A DNA stretch of 64,000 nt. It comes from Pseudomonas duriflava (GTDB lineage: Bacteria; Pseudomonadota; Gammaproteobacteria; Pseudomonadales; Pseudomonadaceae). Within the stretch, counting starts at the first letter, position 1; each line of letters begins with the position of its first letter. The DNA lies in the NCBI RefSeq assembly GCF_007830155.1, contig NZ_VLKY01000008.1, positions 124,001 through 188,000 of the forward strand. The letters are read 5' to 3'. A program made the translations under genes and the position numbers. Positions 9,655 through 18,595 of the stretch are shown one piece after another. A model generated the notes under the pieces. It made no database searches and was not told the origin of the DNA. It saw only the letters and a list, made by a program, of their open reading frames with translations.

Positions 9655-10284
9655 ATGCGAAGTTGGTTTTCGAGCGGCTGTTTGGCGTTGTGCTTGCTGG
9701 CTCAAAATGCCGCAGCACAGACGCTTTTGATCGTTGGAGATAGTATCAGTGCCGGTTTCGGCGTGGAAACTGGTCAGGGATGGGTATCCCTATTGGAAAA
9801 ACGCCTTGCCAAGTCGGGGGGTGAGCATACGGTAGTAAACGCCTCTATTAGCGGTGATACCAGTGCTGGTGGGCTTGCGAGACTGCCTGGGCTGCTCGAG
9901 ACGCATAAGCCAGACATAGTGGTTGTCGAACTTGGCGGTAATGATGGCCTGCGGGGGCAGCCCCCTGCGCAATTGCAACAAAATCTTGCTTCGATGGTTG
10001 ATCAGTCAAAAGCTGCCGGGGCTCAAGTTGTCTTGCTTGGTATGCGTCTACCACCTAATTACGGTGTTCGTTATACCGAGGCATTCGCATCTGTTTTTAC
10101 AGCGGTAGCCCATGAAAAGAATGTTCCTTTGGTACCATTCTTTCTAGAAGGTGTTGGCGGAGATCCCCGCTATATGCAAGGTGATGGTATTCATCCTAAC
10201 GCTCAGGCTCAGTCTCGTTTGCTGGATAATGCCTGGCAGGTATTGCAGCCCTTGGTAGAGGCTGATAAGTCGGCGTCTGGCTGA
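9655..10284 (+). CDS. tesA: Periplasmic acyl-CoA thioesterase / arylesterase TesA
   Basis: 209 residues. A signal peptide (about 21 residues, ending near QNAAA) precedes an SGNH-hydrolase domain: block I VGDSISAG with nucleophile Ser30, block II Gly67 in SISGDTS, block III Asn96 in GGNDGLR, and block V Asp177/His180 in GDGIHPN. The family (thioesterase I / protease I / lysophospholipase L1) hydrolyses acyl-CoA and a wide range of esters in the periplasm. A GAGGATC sits just before the ATG. It is divergent from ybbA. Confidence 0.92.
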   Translation: MRSWFSSGCLALCLLAQNAAAQTLLIVGDSISAGFGVETGQGWVSLLEKRLAKSGGEHTVVNASISGDTSAGGLARLPGLLETHKPDIVVVELGGNDGLRGQPPAQLQQNLASMVDQSKAAGAQVVLLGMRLPPNYGVRYTEAFASVFTAVAHEKNVPLVPFFLEGVGGDPRYMQGDGIHPNAQAQSRLLDNAWQVLQPLVEADKSASG

Positions 10285-10407
10285 CGTTCGTCGGCAAGAG
10301 CCTTTCTAATGGGCTTTTACTAGCATGCAGAGGACAATTTACTGGGTGGGGCGCTTTTCAGGCATGCGCCTTTCCGTTAAGGTTGCGCCCCCGCTCTGGA
10401 GCCCGAA

Positions 10408-10689
10408 ATGTCGCGTCACGCCTGGTCCTTGTTTGGTTTTCAACTTATTGTTCCTGGCGCCCAGCTCGATCTATTCGCCTGTCGGACGACCCAGGTGCAT
10501 ATAGTGGCTCGCCAGCTTGAGCTCGGTGGACATGCCGACCGCACACTGTGCGGTAGCCTCTTACCGGCAGAGCCTGTCTTTCGGCCACTCGGCCGTCAGG
10601 CACTCCGGCAGGCCCATATATGCCCATACTGTATTGAGCGTCTCAAAGCAAATAAACGGGGCGAGGTAAGCGCTGTTTCGTTCCTTTGA
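10408..10689 (+). CDS. Conserved hypothetical protein with a CPYC motif
   Basis: 93 residues. No named family recognised. GGAG lies six bases before the ATG. The protein has Cys residues at FACRTT and LCGSLL and a CPYC pair near residues 72-75, which could bind metal or form disulfides, but there is no clear zinc-ribbon pattern. It lies between tesA and the L,D-transpeptidase gene, where I recall a small hypothetical in P. aeruginosa as well, which supports a real gene. Confidence 0.55.
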   Translation: MSRHAWSLFGFQLIVPGAQLDLFACRTTQVHIVARQLELGGHADRTLCGSLLPAEPVFRPLGRQALRQAHICPYCIERLKANKRGEVSAVSFL

Positions 10690-10769
10690 GATCTCACGAG
10701 CGAAACGGTCGTAGTGTTACACTGCCACAACCCACTTGACTTTCTTATTTATATAGCAAGGATTTTCCG

Positions 10770-11741
10770 ATGTTGTCGCGTGCATCGTCTGTTGCTTGTT
10801 TGTCCCTGGCAACCCTGTTGGCGGCCGGTTCCGCTTCGGCTCTCGAATTACCGCTTCCACCGCCAGGCGAAGATATCGTAGGTCAGGTGCAGGTCATCAA
10901 GGCTGCTTACGAAGATACCTTTGCGGATCTGGGAGAGCGCTACGATATCGGCTATCTGGAAATGGTGGCTGCTAACCCGGGCGTAGATGCCTGGTTGCCT
11001 GGAGCTGGTACAGAGGTCGTTTTACCGACCCGCTTCATCCTGCCGCCAGGGCCTCGGGAGGGTGTGGTTATCAACCTGGCCGAATACCGCATGTACTATT
11101 ACCCTAAGGATGGGAGTAGCGTTTTCACCTACCCCTTGGGTATTGGACGGGAGGGCTGGGGCTCGCCGATAACGAATACCCGTATTACAGGTAAAATCAA
11201 GGATCCAAGCTGGTATCCGCCGGCCTCAATTCGAGCAGAACATGCAGCTGAAGGCGATCCGCTTCCCAAGGTCGTGCCGCCGGGCCCAGATAATCCATTA
11301 GGCCCCTACAAGATGACGCTAGCACTGCCGGGTTATCTGATTCATGGCTCGAATAAGAAGTTCGGTATTGGCATGCGTGTCAGTCACGGCTGCTTCCGGA
11401 TGCTAAATAACAACCTCACTGAGCTTGTTGGAATGATTCCGGTAGGAACGCCGGTGCGCATTATCAACGAGCCTTATAAGTTTGGTATTAGTGATGGCAA
11501 GCTTTATCTGGAGGCGCATGAGCCTTTGTCTACAGATGATGGTCAACCAGCTATGCTTGACCGGCACACGGCTGTAGTGAATGCCATGATCCGCCGAGAA
11601 GATCTTAACGGTCAGGTTGATCTGAACTGGGACTTGGTGCGCGATATCGTAACGGCTCAGGACGGTCTGCCTGTTGAAGTGGCAAAGCCTAATGCTTCGG
11701 AGCAAACCGCTACATTGCAGTCTTCCGGTAAAGTGATGTAG
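10770..11741 (+). CDS. L,D-transpeptidase (YkuD domain), probable Braun-type lipoprotein attachment enzyme
   Basis: 323 residues. It has a signal peptide (~25 residues, ending SASA), then a LysM-like segment (TFADLGERYDIGY ... NPGV) and a YkuD catalytic domain. Its motif is IHGSNKKFGIG followed by VSHGCFRM, containing the catalytic His and Cys. The layout matches the E. coli ErfK/YbiS/YcfS group, which links the C-terminal lysine of Lpp to diaminopimelate of murein. The neighbour across the terminator is oprI, whose product ends in RK, so a role in anchoring OprI is a reasonable inference, though a 3-3 cross-linking role cannot be excluded. AAGGAT precedes the ATG. Confidence 0.88.
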   Translation: MLSRASSVACLSLATLLAAGSASALELPLPPPGEDIVGQVQVIKAAYEDTFADLGERYDIGYLEMVAANPGVDAWLPGAGTEVVLPTRFILPPGPREGVVINLAEYRMYYYPKDGSSVFTYPLGIGREGWGSPITNTRITGKIKDPSWYPPASIRAEHAAEGDPLPKVVPPGPDNPLGPYKMTLALPGYLIHGSNKKFGIGMRVSHGCFRMLNNNLTELVGMIPVGTPVRIINEPYKFGISDGKLYLEAHEPLSTDDGQPAMLDRHTAVVNAMIRREDLNGQVDLNWDLVRDIVTAQDGLPVEVAKPNASEQTATLQSSGKVM

Positions 11742-11755
11742 GTCTTTCAGAATAT

Positions 11756-11783
11756 AAAAAGCCCGCCATTTGGCGGGCTTTTT
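11756..11783. terminator. Bidirectional intrinsic terminator
   Basis: GCCCGCC (11761-11767), a four-base loop and GGCGGGC (11772-11778) are flanked by A5 and T5 runs, so the site works in both directions: for the L,D-transpeptidase on the plus strand and oprI on the minus strand. Confidence 0.9.
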
Positions 11784-11833
11784 ATTTGCTCGCAAAGGCT
11801 AGCCCGGAGGCCAGCCAACAGGTCAGAGACCTA

Positions 11834-12085
11834 TTATTTGCGGCTAGCTTTTTCCAGCATGCGCAGAGCGCGCTCGTTGGCTTCGTCAGCAGTCTGCTGA
11901 GCCTTCTGAGCAGCAGCCAGAGCCTCGTCGGCATGGCGGTAGGCTTCATCAGCACGAGCCTGTGCACGAGCAGCGGCATCTTCAGTAGCGGTCAGGCGAG
12001 CTTCGCTTTCTTTGGAAGCGCTGCTGCAACCAGTGGCCAGAGCGGCAGCCAGAGCCAGAGCGGCAAATTTCAGAGCGTTGTTCAT
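11834..12085 (-). CDS. oprI: Major outer-membrane lipoprotein OprI
   Basis: 83 residues, the family's usual length. Signal peptide with lipobox LATGC, acylated Cys20; then a heptad-repeat helix ([18 protein letters not shown]) that trimerises as in Braun lipoprotein, ending in ASRK, where the terminal Lys is the murein attachment point. The start at 12085 follows AAGGGG and gives the MNNALKF beginning typical of OprI. It is abundant and highly conserved, and convergent with an L,D-transpeptidase of the right type to attach it. A long hairpin lies about 100 bases upstream of its start. Confidence 0.97.
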   Translation of the reverse strand: MNNALKFAALALAAALATGCSSASKESEARLTATEDAAARAQARADEAYRHADEALAAAQKAQQTADEANERALRMLEKASRK

Positions 12086-12182
12086 CATTATCCCCTTGAG
12101 GTGGACTTCCATATAGAGTGCAAATTTCCAACGGAAAATTGCGGGCTACATACTACCCATTACGCGTAGTAAGTAAACTAAG

Positions 12183-12229
12183 CGAGCATGCACAAGTCAT
12201 GTTTTTTTTACTTTGACTGGGCATGCTCG
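12183..12229. repeat. Long imperfect inverted repeat between oprI and the GNAT gene
   Basis: CGAGCATGC (12183-12191) pairs with GCATGCTCG (12221-12229), and inside it AGTCA pairs with TGACT with only a small internal bulge, giving about 14 base pairs around a T/A-rich loop. On the oprI strand it lies about 100 to 145 bases upstream of the start codon. The rest of the 12086-12539 interval contains no gene that I can support. Confidence 0.7.
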
Positions 12230-12539
12230 ATAAATTGACCATGCCCTGATTAAAAAGTGTCCAAAGTTGACGCATCTCTATTTAATAGAGCTGATGCAGT
12301 TAAGAAGAAAATCGCAGGGAGTTTGCTCATCACGGCTTGTAATGATAAGAACTTAAACGCACTATTGAGCTCTACTCCGGCGTCAGATTGCTTGCAGTCT
12401 CCAGCCTAAGATCTTGATTTTCGTATGGTAACTGCCTCGGACTCTGTTTCATGCGAACTGAAGGGTAGGTTTTGTAGCAATGTCGCTTCATTAATAAGAC
12501 AGATAAGGCGGGTTATGGGTATTCCGCTAAGGAGCCGAT

Positions 12540-12824
12540 ATGAACGAGTCGTTTTCCATTGATCACGATCTCTCTTCCCATCAGTTTGTGATTCAGGTCA
12601 ACGGGCAGCGTGCCTATCTGGCTTATATGGATCTGGGCAAGCAGACCATGGATTTTTACCGGACGTTCGTGCCGGATACACTACGAGGCCGTGGGATCGC
12701 AGCGGCCTTGGCAGAGCATGCCCTCGTGTATGCAGAGTCGCGCGGCTATAGCGTTATTCCGTCCTGCTCTTATGTCGAGTGGTATATGGAGCGGCGCCAG
12801 AATTCGGCTAATTCCTCACGCTGA
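12540..12824 (+). CDS. GNAT-family N-acetyltransferase, short YjdJ-like type
   Basis: 94 residues. It matches the compact GNAT group (COG2388-like): a strand with AYLAYMDLG, then the acetyl-CoA-binding motif TLRGRGIAAALAEHAL (R/Q-x-x-G-x-G/A) and the CSYVEWYM segment typical of this group. These proteins lack the N-terminal part of a full GNAT fold and their substrates are unknown. AAGGAG sits nine bases before the ATG. Ends at a terminator shared with the DAHP synthase gene. Confidence 0.82.
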   Translation: MNESFSIDHDLSSHQFVIQVNGQRAYLAYMDLGKQTMDFYRTFVPDTLRGRGIAAALAEHALVYAESRGYSVIPSCSYVEWYMERRQNSANSSR

Positions 12825-12841
12825 GGCGACATACCTAATAA

Positions 12842-12867
12842 AAAGCCGGGCATTTAGCCCGGCTCGT
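12842..12867. terminator. Terminator between GNAT gene and DAHP synthase gene
   Basis: GCCGGGC (12845-12851), five-base loop, GCCCGGC (12857-12863). On the minus strand it is followed by TTTTTATT, so it is a strong terminator for the DAHP synthase gene; on the plus strand the T-run is poor. Confidence 0.85.
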
Positions 12868-12881
12868 ATATTTCCGCTTTA

Positions 12882-13958
12882 TTAGTCGCGTTTGCGTTGG
12901 GGCAGTACAGCCTGGAGTTTAGCGTGCATGTTCAAAATGCTTTCTTCAGTCATGTTCCAGTCGATACAGGCATCTGTGACAGATACGCCATACTGCAGCT
13001 GGGAAACATCTGTCGGGATAGGTTGATTACCGAATCCCAAGTGACTTTCCACCATCAGGCCGATAATAGACCGATTGCCTTCCAGGATTTGGTTCGCCAC
13101 ATTATCCATAACGAGCGGTTGCAAGGCAGCATCCTTGTTTGAGTTGGCATGGCTGCAATCCACCATAATGTTAGGCTTTACTTTAGCCTTGAGGAGTTCG
13201 CGCTCGCATACTGCCACGCTAACTGAATCGTAGTTCGGCTTGCCGTTGCCACCGCGCAGCACTACATGGCCATAAGGATTGCCTTTGGTCGCTACGATGG
13301 AAACCTGCCCCTGCTGGTTAATACCCAGGAAGCGATGAGGGTTGGATACCGACTGCAGTGCATTGATTGCTACTGTGAGGCTGCCATCAGTACCGTTTTT
13401 GAAGCCGACTGCCGAAGAGAGGCCTGAGGCCATTTCACGGTGAGTTTGGGACTCGGTGGTACGAGCACCAATGGCCGACCAACTGATCAAGTCTTGCAAG
13501 TACTGAGGTGAGATAGGATCCAAGGCTTCTGTAGCGGTGGGTAATCCTTTCTCTGCCAAATCGAGCAGCAATTGTCGACCAATATGCAGGCCATCCTGGA
13601 TCTTGAATGAGTCGTCCAAGTACGGATCGTTAATCAATCCCTTCCAGCCTACCGTAGTACGAGGCTTTTCAAAGTAGACGCGCATGACCAGATAGAGAGT
13701 ATCGGATACCTGTTCAGCCAGAACTTTGAGGCGATTGGCATATTCATGGGCAGCTTTCACGTCATGAATAGAGCAAGGTCCAATCACCACAAAAATACGA
13801 TGGTCTTTACCATCCAGGATGTCGCGGATGACCTGGCGGCCTTCCACGATCGTCTGGAGAGCCTTCTCCGTCAGAGGGATTTCTTTTTTCAGCTGCTCGG
13901 GCGTGATCAGCGGGTCATTTGAGATGACATTCAAGTCATTGATGGGTAAATCGGGCAT
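12882..13958 (-). CDS. 3-deoxy-7-phosphoheptulonate (DAHP) synthase, class I
   Basis: 358 residues from ATG 13958 (MPDLPINDLNV); the longer frame upstream lacks a good start. It catalyses the first shikimate-pathway step, condensing phosphoenolpyruvate with erythrose 4-phosphate. Class I signatures are present: FVVIGPCSIHD, VYFEKPRTTVGWKG, SQTHREMASG, VVLRGGNGKPNYD and IMVDCSHANSNKD, the last containing metal ligands. By memory it is closest to the P. aeruginosa enzyme encoded a few genes from cysB, as here. Which amino acid inhibits it (Phe, Tyr or Trp) cannot be read safely, so no aroF/G/H symbol is given. Confidence 0.93.
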   Translation of the reverse strand: MPDLPINDLNVISNDPLITPEQLKKEIPLTEKALQTIVEGRQVIRDILDGKDHRIFVVIGPCSIHDVKAAHEYANRLKVLAEQVSDTLYLVMRVYFEKPRTTVGWKGLINDPYLDDSFKIQDGLHIGRQLLLDLAEKGLPTATEALDPISPQYLQDLISWSAIGARTTESQTHREMASGLSSAVGFKNGTDGSLTVAINALQSVSNPHRFLGINQQGQVSIVATKGNPYGHVVLRGGNGKPNYDSVSVAVCERELLKAKVKPNIMVDCSHANSNKDAALQPLVMDNVANQILEGNRSIIGLMVESHLGFGNQPIPTDVSQLQYGVSVTDACIDWNMTEESILNMHAKLQAVLPQRKRD

Positions 13959-14114
13959 GGTGTTCTCGTAGGCCACGATGCTCACACGGCAAGACGTGCA
14001 GACGCTACGCGGTAGATGATGGAAAACAATAACCTTAACGTGTTCGGCACAGGCGGACAACGGTTATGCATGAGCGGATGAATAAGTGAACGTTTAATAG
14101 CGATGGAGTGATCT

Positions 14115-14441
14115 GTGGAGCTTAATGATCTTGACGCCGATCAGGCGTTGTTGAGTCTGTCTGGAGCAACGTTGCTCCTGTTCACGGCAGAAGGGTGCGC
14201 CAGTTGTCGCTGGGCGCGTCAGCGTCTGCCTGCAATGATGTTGCCAGTTGATCGCATCGCCTGGGTTGATGCAGGACGTAATGGGGGATTAGTACAACGT
14301 TATGGTGTTTATCACTTGCCCGCTCTTTTCGTTATACGAGAAGGGCTGTTTTACGGTGCTTTAAATGTTGCTTTGACTCAGCAGGCCTTGTCGGACGCTA
14401 TTGTTCGCTGCTTGGGGAAAGTGCCTGAGGAGTTGCCTTGA
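14115..14441 (+). CDS. Thioredoxin-like protein
   Basis: 108 residues starting at GTG 14115, with GGAG seven bases upstream. The thioredoxin fold is suggested by LLLFTAEGCASCRWARQRLP, with a CASC redox pair in place of the canonical CGPC, then WVDAGRNGGLVQRYGVYHLPALFVIREG, where HLPALF occupies the cis-proline position. No signal peptide, so it is cytoplasmic. The substrate is unknown. It is divergent from the DAHP synthase gene and lies upstream of usp. Confidence 0.75.
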   Translation: MELNDLDADQALLSLSGATLLLFTAEGCASCRWARQRLPAMMLPVDRIAWVDAGRNGGLVQRYGVYHLPALFVIREGLFYGALNVALTQQALSDAIVRCLGKVPEELP

Positions 14442-14538
14442 GCGCGCTGGGTTAGTTCAGCAGCAAGACAGGGTTCTCAAAACTGTTCATCCTGTGTTTG
14501 GCCTCGGTACGAATCCGCAAGAGGCTGCTACGCTTTTT

Positions 14539-14552
14539 TTGATATCGATAAA
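14539..14552 (+). promoter_or_regulatory. Candidate ANR/FNR-type box upstream of usp
   Basis: TTGATATCGATAAA fits TTGAT-N4-ATCAA at 9 of 10 defined positions. It is centred about 63 bases before the TTG start of the universal stress protein gene. Several P. aeruginosa usp genes are ANR-regulated; the link here is inference, and I see no strong -10 downstream. Confidence 0.4.
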
Positions 14553-14608
14553 TCTAAAGTGTTGTCTGGCGGAAAGTGGCCGGCCACGTCAGCTGTCGAG
14601 GAGGCCGT

Positions 14609-15103
14609 TTGATACAGTCGATTTTGTGCGCAACTGATCTGGGTATTTATTCGTCTTCAGTTCTCCAGCATGCGTTATGTCTTGCCCGTGCCCATCAGGC
14701 CAAGCTTTATGTTGTCCATGCAGTAGAGCCTCTAGGGCTGTTTGCAGATTCTGTTCTGCAAACCTATGTTGATACGCCTACGTTAAAAGAACTACGTGAG
14801 CAGGGGTTCACGACTGTTCTACAAAGTATCGAGCGAAAGGTAATGGAGTGTTTACGGGATGAAATGGGAGATGCACATCAGGACTTCGATCGGATTCGAC
14901 TTGTTCGGGTAATCAAAGGTGACCCTGTCCAAGTCATTCTTGAACAATCCCATGATCTTGCTGTGGATTTACTGGTGATAGGTAGTCATAGTCATGCTAG
15001 TTCATGGGGTACACCGTTAGGACGGACTGCGGGGAAAATTCTGCAGGCTGCAGAGGTTCCTGTATATCTTGTGCCTATGTTGCAGCATAGAGGTCATGGC
15101 TGA
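14609..15103 (+). CDS. Universal stress protein, UspA family
   Basis: 164 residues. It starts at TTG 14609, four bases after a perfect GAGGAGG, and the protein then begins at IQSILCATDLG as expected for the family; the only in-frame alternative upstream is a GTG without a ribosome site. The UspA fold is shown by the N-terminal ILCATDLG strand and loop and by the ATP-binding type motif near the C-terminus, VIGSHSHASSWGTPLGRTAGKI (G-2x-G-9x-G-S/T pattern, with Thr in place of Ser), then VPVYLVP. Usp proteins support survival in stationary phase, anoxia or energy stress. It sits directly upstream of cysB, as I recall from P. aeruginosa. Confidence 0.85.
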   Translation: MIQSILCATDLGIYSSSVLQHALCLARAHQAKLYVVHAVEPLGLFADSVLQTYVDTPTLKELREQGFTTVLQSIERKVMECLRDEMGDAHQDFDRIRLVRVIKGDPVQVILEQSHDLAVDLLVIGSHSHASSWGTPLGRTAGKILQAAEVPVYLVPMLQHRGHG

Positions 15104-15126
15104 TAAGTTAGTAAAGTAATAAAAGC

Positions 15127-15155
15127 TTGGCTATATATCATACTTAAGTTATAAG
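15127..15155 (+). promoter_or_regulatory. Sigma-70-type promoter for cysB
   Basis: TTGGCT (15127-15132), a 17-base spacer and TATAAG (15150-15155) lie about 34 bases before the cysB start. The match and spacing are good, and the position fits a short leader. Confidence 0.6.
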
Positions 15156-15170
15156 AAAAGCAGCTGCTAG

Positions 15171-16163
<993 letters not shown>

Positions 16164-16278
16164 TCGCTATCAATCATCATACTAAACCCGTATTGTTGGA
16201 CTATCGTGTTCAAGGGGTGAATGAGGATTCAAGACTCGTCCGCATCCCAGACAAGAACAACAACACGAGGTGTCCTTG

Positions 16279-17433
16279 ATGAAGGCTTCCCATACGCTCG
16301 TATCGCTCCTTGGAATAGGGTTTGTCCTTATGTCTGGTTCTGCGTTCGCTGCGGTTCATGTAGATCGTTCCGCTTTCGGCGTGTTGCCTGATGGCCGGCC
16401 GGTCGAGAAATACACGCTTCACAACAGCAATGGCATGCGTGTCGGCATCATTACTTATGGCGGTATCGTTCAATCCATTGAGGTGCCAGATGCAAGAGGA
16501 GTGGTGGATGATGTTGTATTAGGATTCGATGATATCCAGGAATATCTTGATAATGGCAATGTCTATTTCGGGGCAATCATTGGCCGGTTTGGTAATCGAA
16601 TAAAGCAGGGGCGTTTCGAGCTGGAGGGAAAAGCCTATCAGGTACCGGTCAATAATGGGCCGAACTCATTGCATGGCGGGCCAGAGGGATTCAATACCAA
16701 GCTCTGGCAGGCCAAGCCTATCGAGGGTAAGGACTGGAAAGGCGTGTCGCTTAATTACGTTTCCGTTGATGGCGAGATGGGCTTTCCTGGCACGCTGACC
16801 ACTACGGTCCGTTATACGCTTAACGAGCAGAATGAGTTACAGATCGAGTACACCGCCCATACTGACAAGCCTACCGTTGTTAATCTGACCAATCACAGTT
16901 ATTTCAATCTGGCAGGAGCGGGTAACGGTACTATTAAGGATCAGAAGATCACGATTCATGCTTCGCATGTAACGCCTGTCGATGCGGAGCTTATTCCGAC
17001 CGGAACGCTAGCCCCAGTAGCCGACACGCCTATGGACTTTCTTCATCCTACCGCTATTGGAAAGTATTTAGGGAGCAAAAGCGAACAACTTATGTTTGCA
17101 GAGCCTAAGGCTGGCGGTTTCGATTTCAACTGGGTATTTGACAGGTCGGGTCAACTGGACGCTGTTGCGGTGACAGCATTTGACCCTGCGTCTGGGCGTC
17201 GTTTGGAGATGTACACCACTGAGCCTGGCGTACAGTTTTATACAGGAAATTTCCTTGATGGGAGCATCAAGGGCAAGCAAGGAAAGGTATATCCGCATTG
17301 GGGAGCCTTCACGCTTGAGGCACAGCATTTTCCAGATGCGCCTAATCAGCCTTCATTTCCCTCTACGCGCCTTAATCCAGGGGAAACCTACAAGCAGACT
17401 ACCATCTACAAGTTTTCGACTTTAAAGGGATAA
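16279..17433 (+). CDS. galM: Secreted aldose 1-epimerase (galactose mutarotase family)
   Basis: 384 residues from ATG 16279, with GAGGTG upstream; an in-frame GTG at 16270 is less likely. A signal peptide (~25 residues, GSAFAA) indicates a periplasmic enzyme. Family motifs: GGIVQSIEVPD, IGRFGNRI, NNGPNSLHGG (substrate His), LTNHSYFNLAG (catalytic acid His), and YTTEPGVQFYTGN (catalytic base Glu). It interconverts alpha and beta anomers of aldoses; beside a pentose pathway it probably equilibrates arabinose or galactose anomers before uptake. It is followed by no clear terminator and is convergent with the LysR gene. Confidence 0.88.
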   Translation: MKASHTLVSLLGIGFVLMSGSAFAAVHVDRSAFGVLPDGRPVEKYTLHNSNGMRVGIITYGGIVQSIEVPDARGVVDDVVLGFDDIQEYLDNGNVYFGAIIGRFGNRIKQGRFELEGKAYQVPVNNGPNSLHGGPEGFNTKLWQAKPIEGKDWKGVSLNYVSVDGEMGFPGTLTTTVRYTLNEQNELQIEYTAHTDKPTVVNLTNHSYFNLAGAGNGTIKDQKITIHASHVTPVDAELIPTGTLAPVADTPMDFLHPTAIGKYLGSKSEQLMFAEPKAGGFDFNWVFDRSGQLDAVAVTAFDPASGRRLEMYTTEPGVQFYTGNFLDGSIKGKQGKVYPHWGAFTLEAQHFPDAPNQPSFPSTRLNPGETYKQTTIYKFSTLKG

Positions 17434-17551
17434 GGGCAGTCACAAGGCTTTATGCTGTACTGCTGCTACAGATTATTGCCCTGCCGTAAGGCATAGCAAC
17501 ATTTGATCTGGCATGTTTATCGGCGGGTTTCCAGAGTTCAGAACACCAGTG

Positions 17552-18487
17552 CTAGCCTTCTACAAGGCGCATCACCTGACGTACTTCTTCAACTAGCATC
17601 CGCGCCGGCGCAGTGAGTTCGGCGTTTTGCCTGGCCACTAGACTATAAGGTTCGGTACGGCGTAGAGGGATAGGGAGTGAGCGAACCATCCCAAACTGTT
17701 CGCTGAACTGTGCGACCTCCTTGGGCATGACTGCCAGCAGGAGCGGATCTTCCTGAAGCAGACTCAATGTCATAAAAGTTGAGGCTGTTTCGATTGGGTA
17801 GGGCGGAAACTCTAAATCTGCCTCGCGAAAAGCCTGCTCAAGTGTAATACGCATAGGCATGTGGCTGGGATAGACCACCCAACGATACCCGGTTAGTTCC
17901 GCTAGGCTATGGGCAGATATTCGAGTCAGTGGATGATCGGGATGAACAACTACAGACAGGCTTTCCGATTGTTCCGCTAGTCGAACATAGGTGCCGGGTT
18001 GACTACTAACACTGGGGCGGCAAATAGCTACATCGAGACGGCCTTGATCGAGCAGGGCGAGTAACCGTGCGCTGGTGTCTTCCACAATATGAATGGATAA
18101 CTCCGGTTGCGTCTGGCGCAGTTGGGTTACTGCACGCATCAGCAAGGGAACTGCACCCATGATCACCCCGATGGAAAGACGCCCACCTTGGCCTTTAAGA
18201 ATACCCAGCATGTCCTCTCGCAAATGAGCCAGGTCCGAAAGAATCAAACGTGCGTAGCGAATGACGCATCGCCCTAGGTCGTTTGGCTGCAACCCTTGGC
18301 TTGATCTAACGAATAATGTGGCACCTAACGTCGTCTCGATCTCATGAAGGGACTTAGTTGCGCCGGGCTGAGTAATGGCCATGAGCTCAGCTGCTTTATG
18401 CAACGAGCCGTGTTCGTCAAGGGCAATCAATAAACGCAATTGTCTGAGGCGCAAACGTGAAGCGATGGAGTTCAAAGAAGGCAGCAT
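17552..18487 (-). CDS. LysR-family regulator, GbpR-like
   Basis: 311 residues. HTH region at residues ~12-60 (LRQLRLLIALDEHGSLHKAA, ITQPGATKSLHEIETTLG), then a LysR substrate-binding domain. The QLRLLIALDEHGSLHKAAE beginning resembles GbpR/GalR-type regulators of sugar uptake and catabolism. It is divergent from the AraD1/GguC-type gene with 108 bases between starts, and an ATAAC-N5-GTTAT dyad lies immediately upstream of its own start. In Agrobacterium, gbpR is adjacent to chvE-gguABC, so a sugar-responsive role here is a reasonable inference. Confidence 0.85.
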   Translation of the reverse strand: MLPSLNSIASRLRLRQLRLLIALDEHGSLHKAAELMAITQPGATKSLHEIETTLGATLFVRSSQGLQPNDLGRCVIRYARLILSDLAHLREDMLGILKGQGGRLSIGVIMGAVPLLMRAVTQLRQTQPELSIHIVEDTSARLLALLDQGRLDVAICRPSVSSQPGTYVRLAEQSESLSVVVHPDHPLTRISAHSLAELTGYRWVVYPSHMPMRITLEQAFREADLEFPPYPIETASTFMTLSLLQEDPLLLAVMPKEVAQFSEQFGMVRSLPIPLRRTEPYSLVARQNAELTAPARMLVEEVRQVMRLVEG

Positions 18488-18491
18488 GGGA

Positions 18492-18506
18492 ATAACTTTT
18501 TGTTAT
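18492..18506. promoter_or_regulatory. LysR-type operator candidate
   Basis: ATAAC-TTTTT-GTTAT is a perfect 15-bp dyad with the T-N11-A outline of LysR boxes, four bases upstream of the LysR start codon and within the divergent promoter region. Confidence 0.5.
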
Positions 18507-18595
18507 CGCTCAATTAGCAGCTCTCATTAGGCAGCGTTGGCAGCAGATCGTAAAGTGCCGTCTACGATTCGACGACAATGATAAGAGAGTCACCC

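Noticed and set aside
9642-9705. Longer ybbA start at 9705
   Set aside because: It would add 21 unusual residues and overlap the tesA start and signal peptide; the MSASILIAQNLSKVV beginning fits the family.
14401-14637. 78-residue open frame overlapping the thioredoxin-like gene end and usp start
   Set aside because: Out of frame with both neighbours, which have good ribosome sites and domains.
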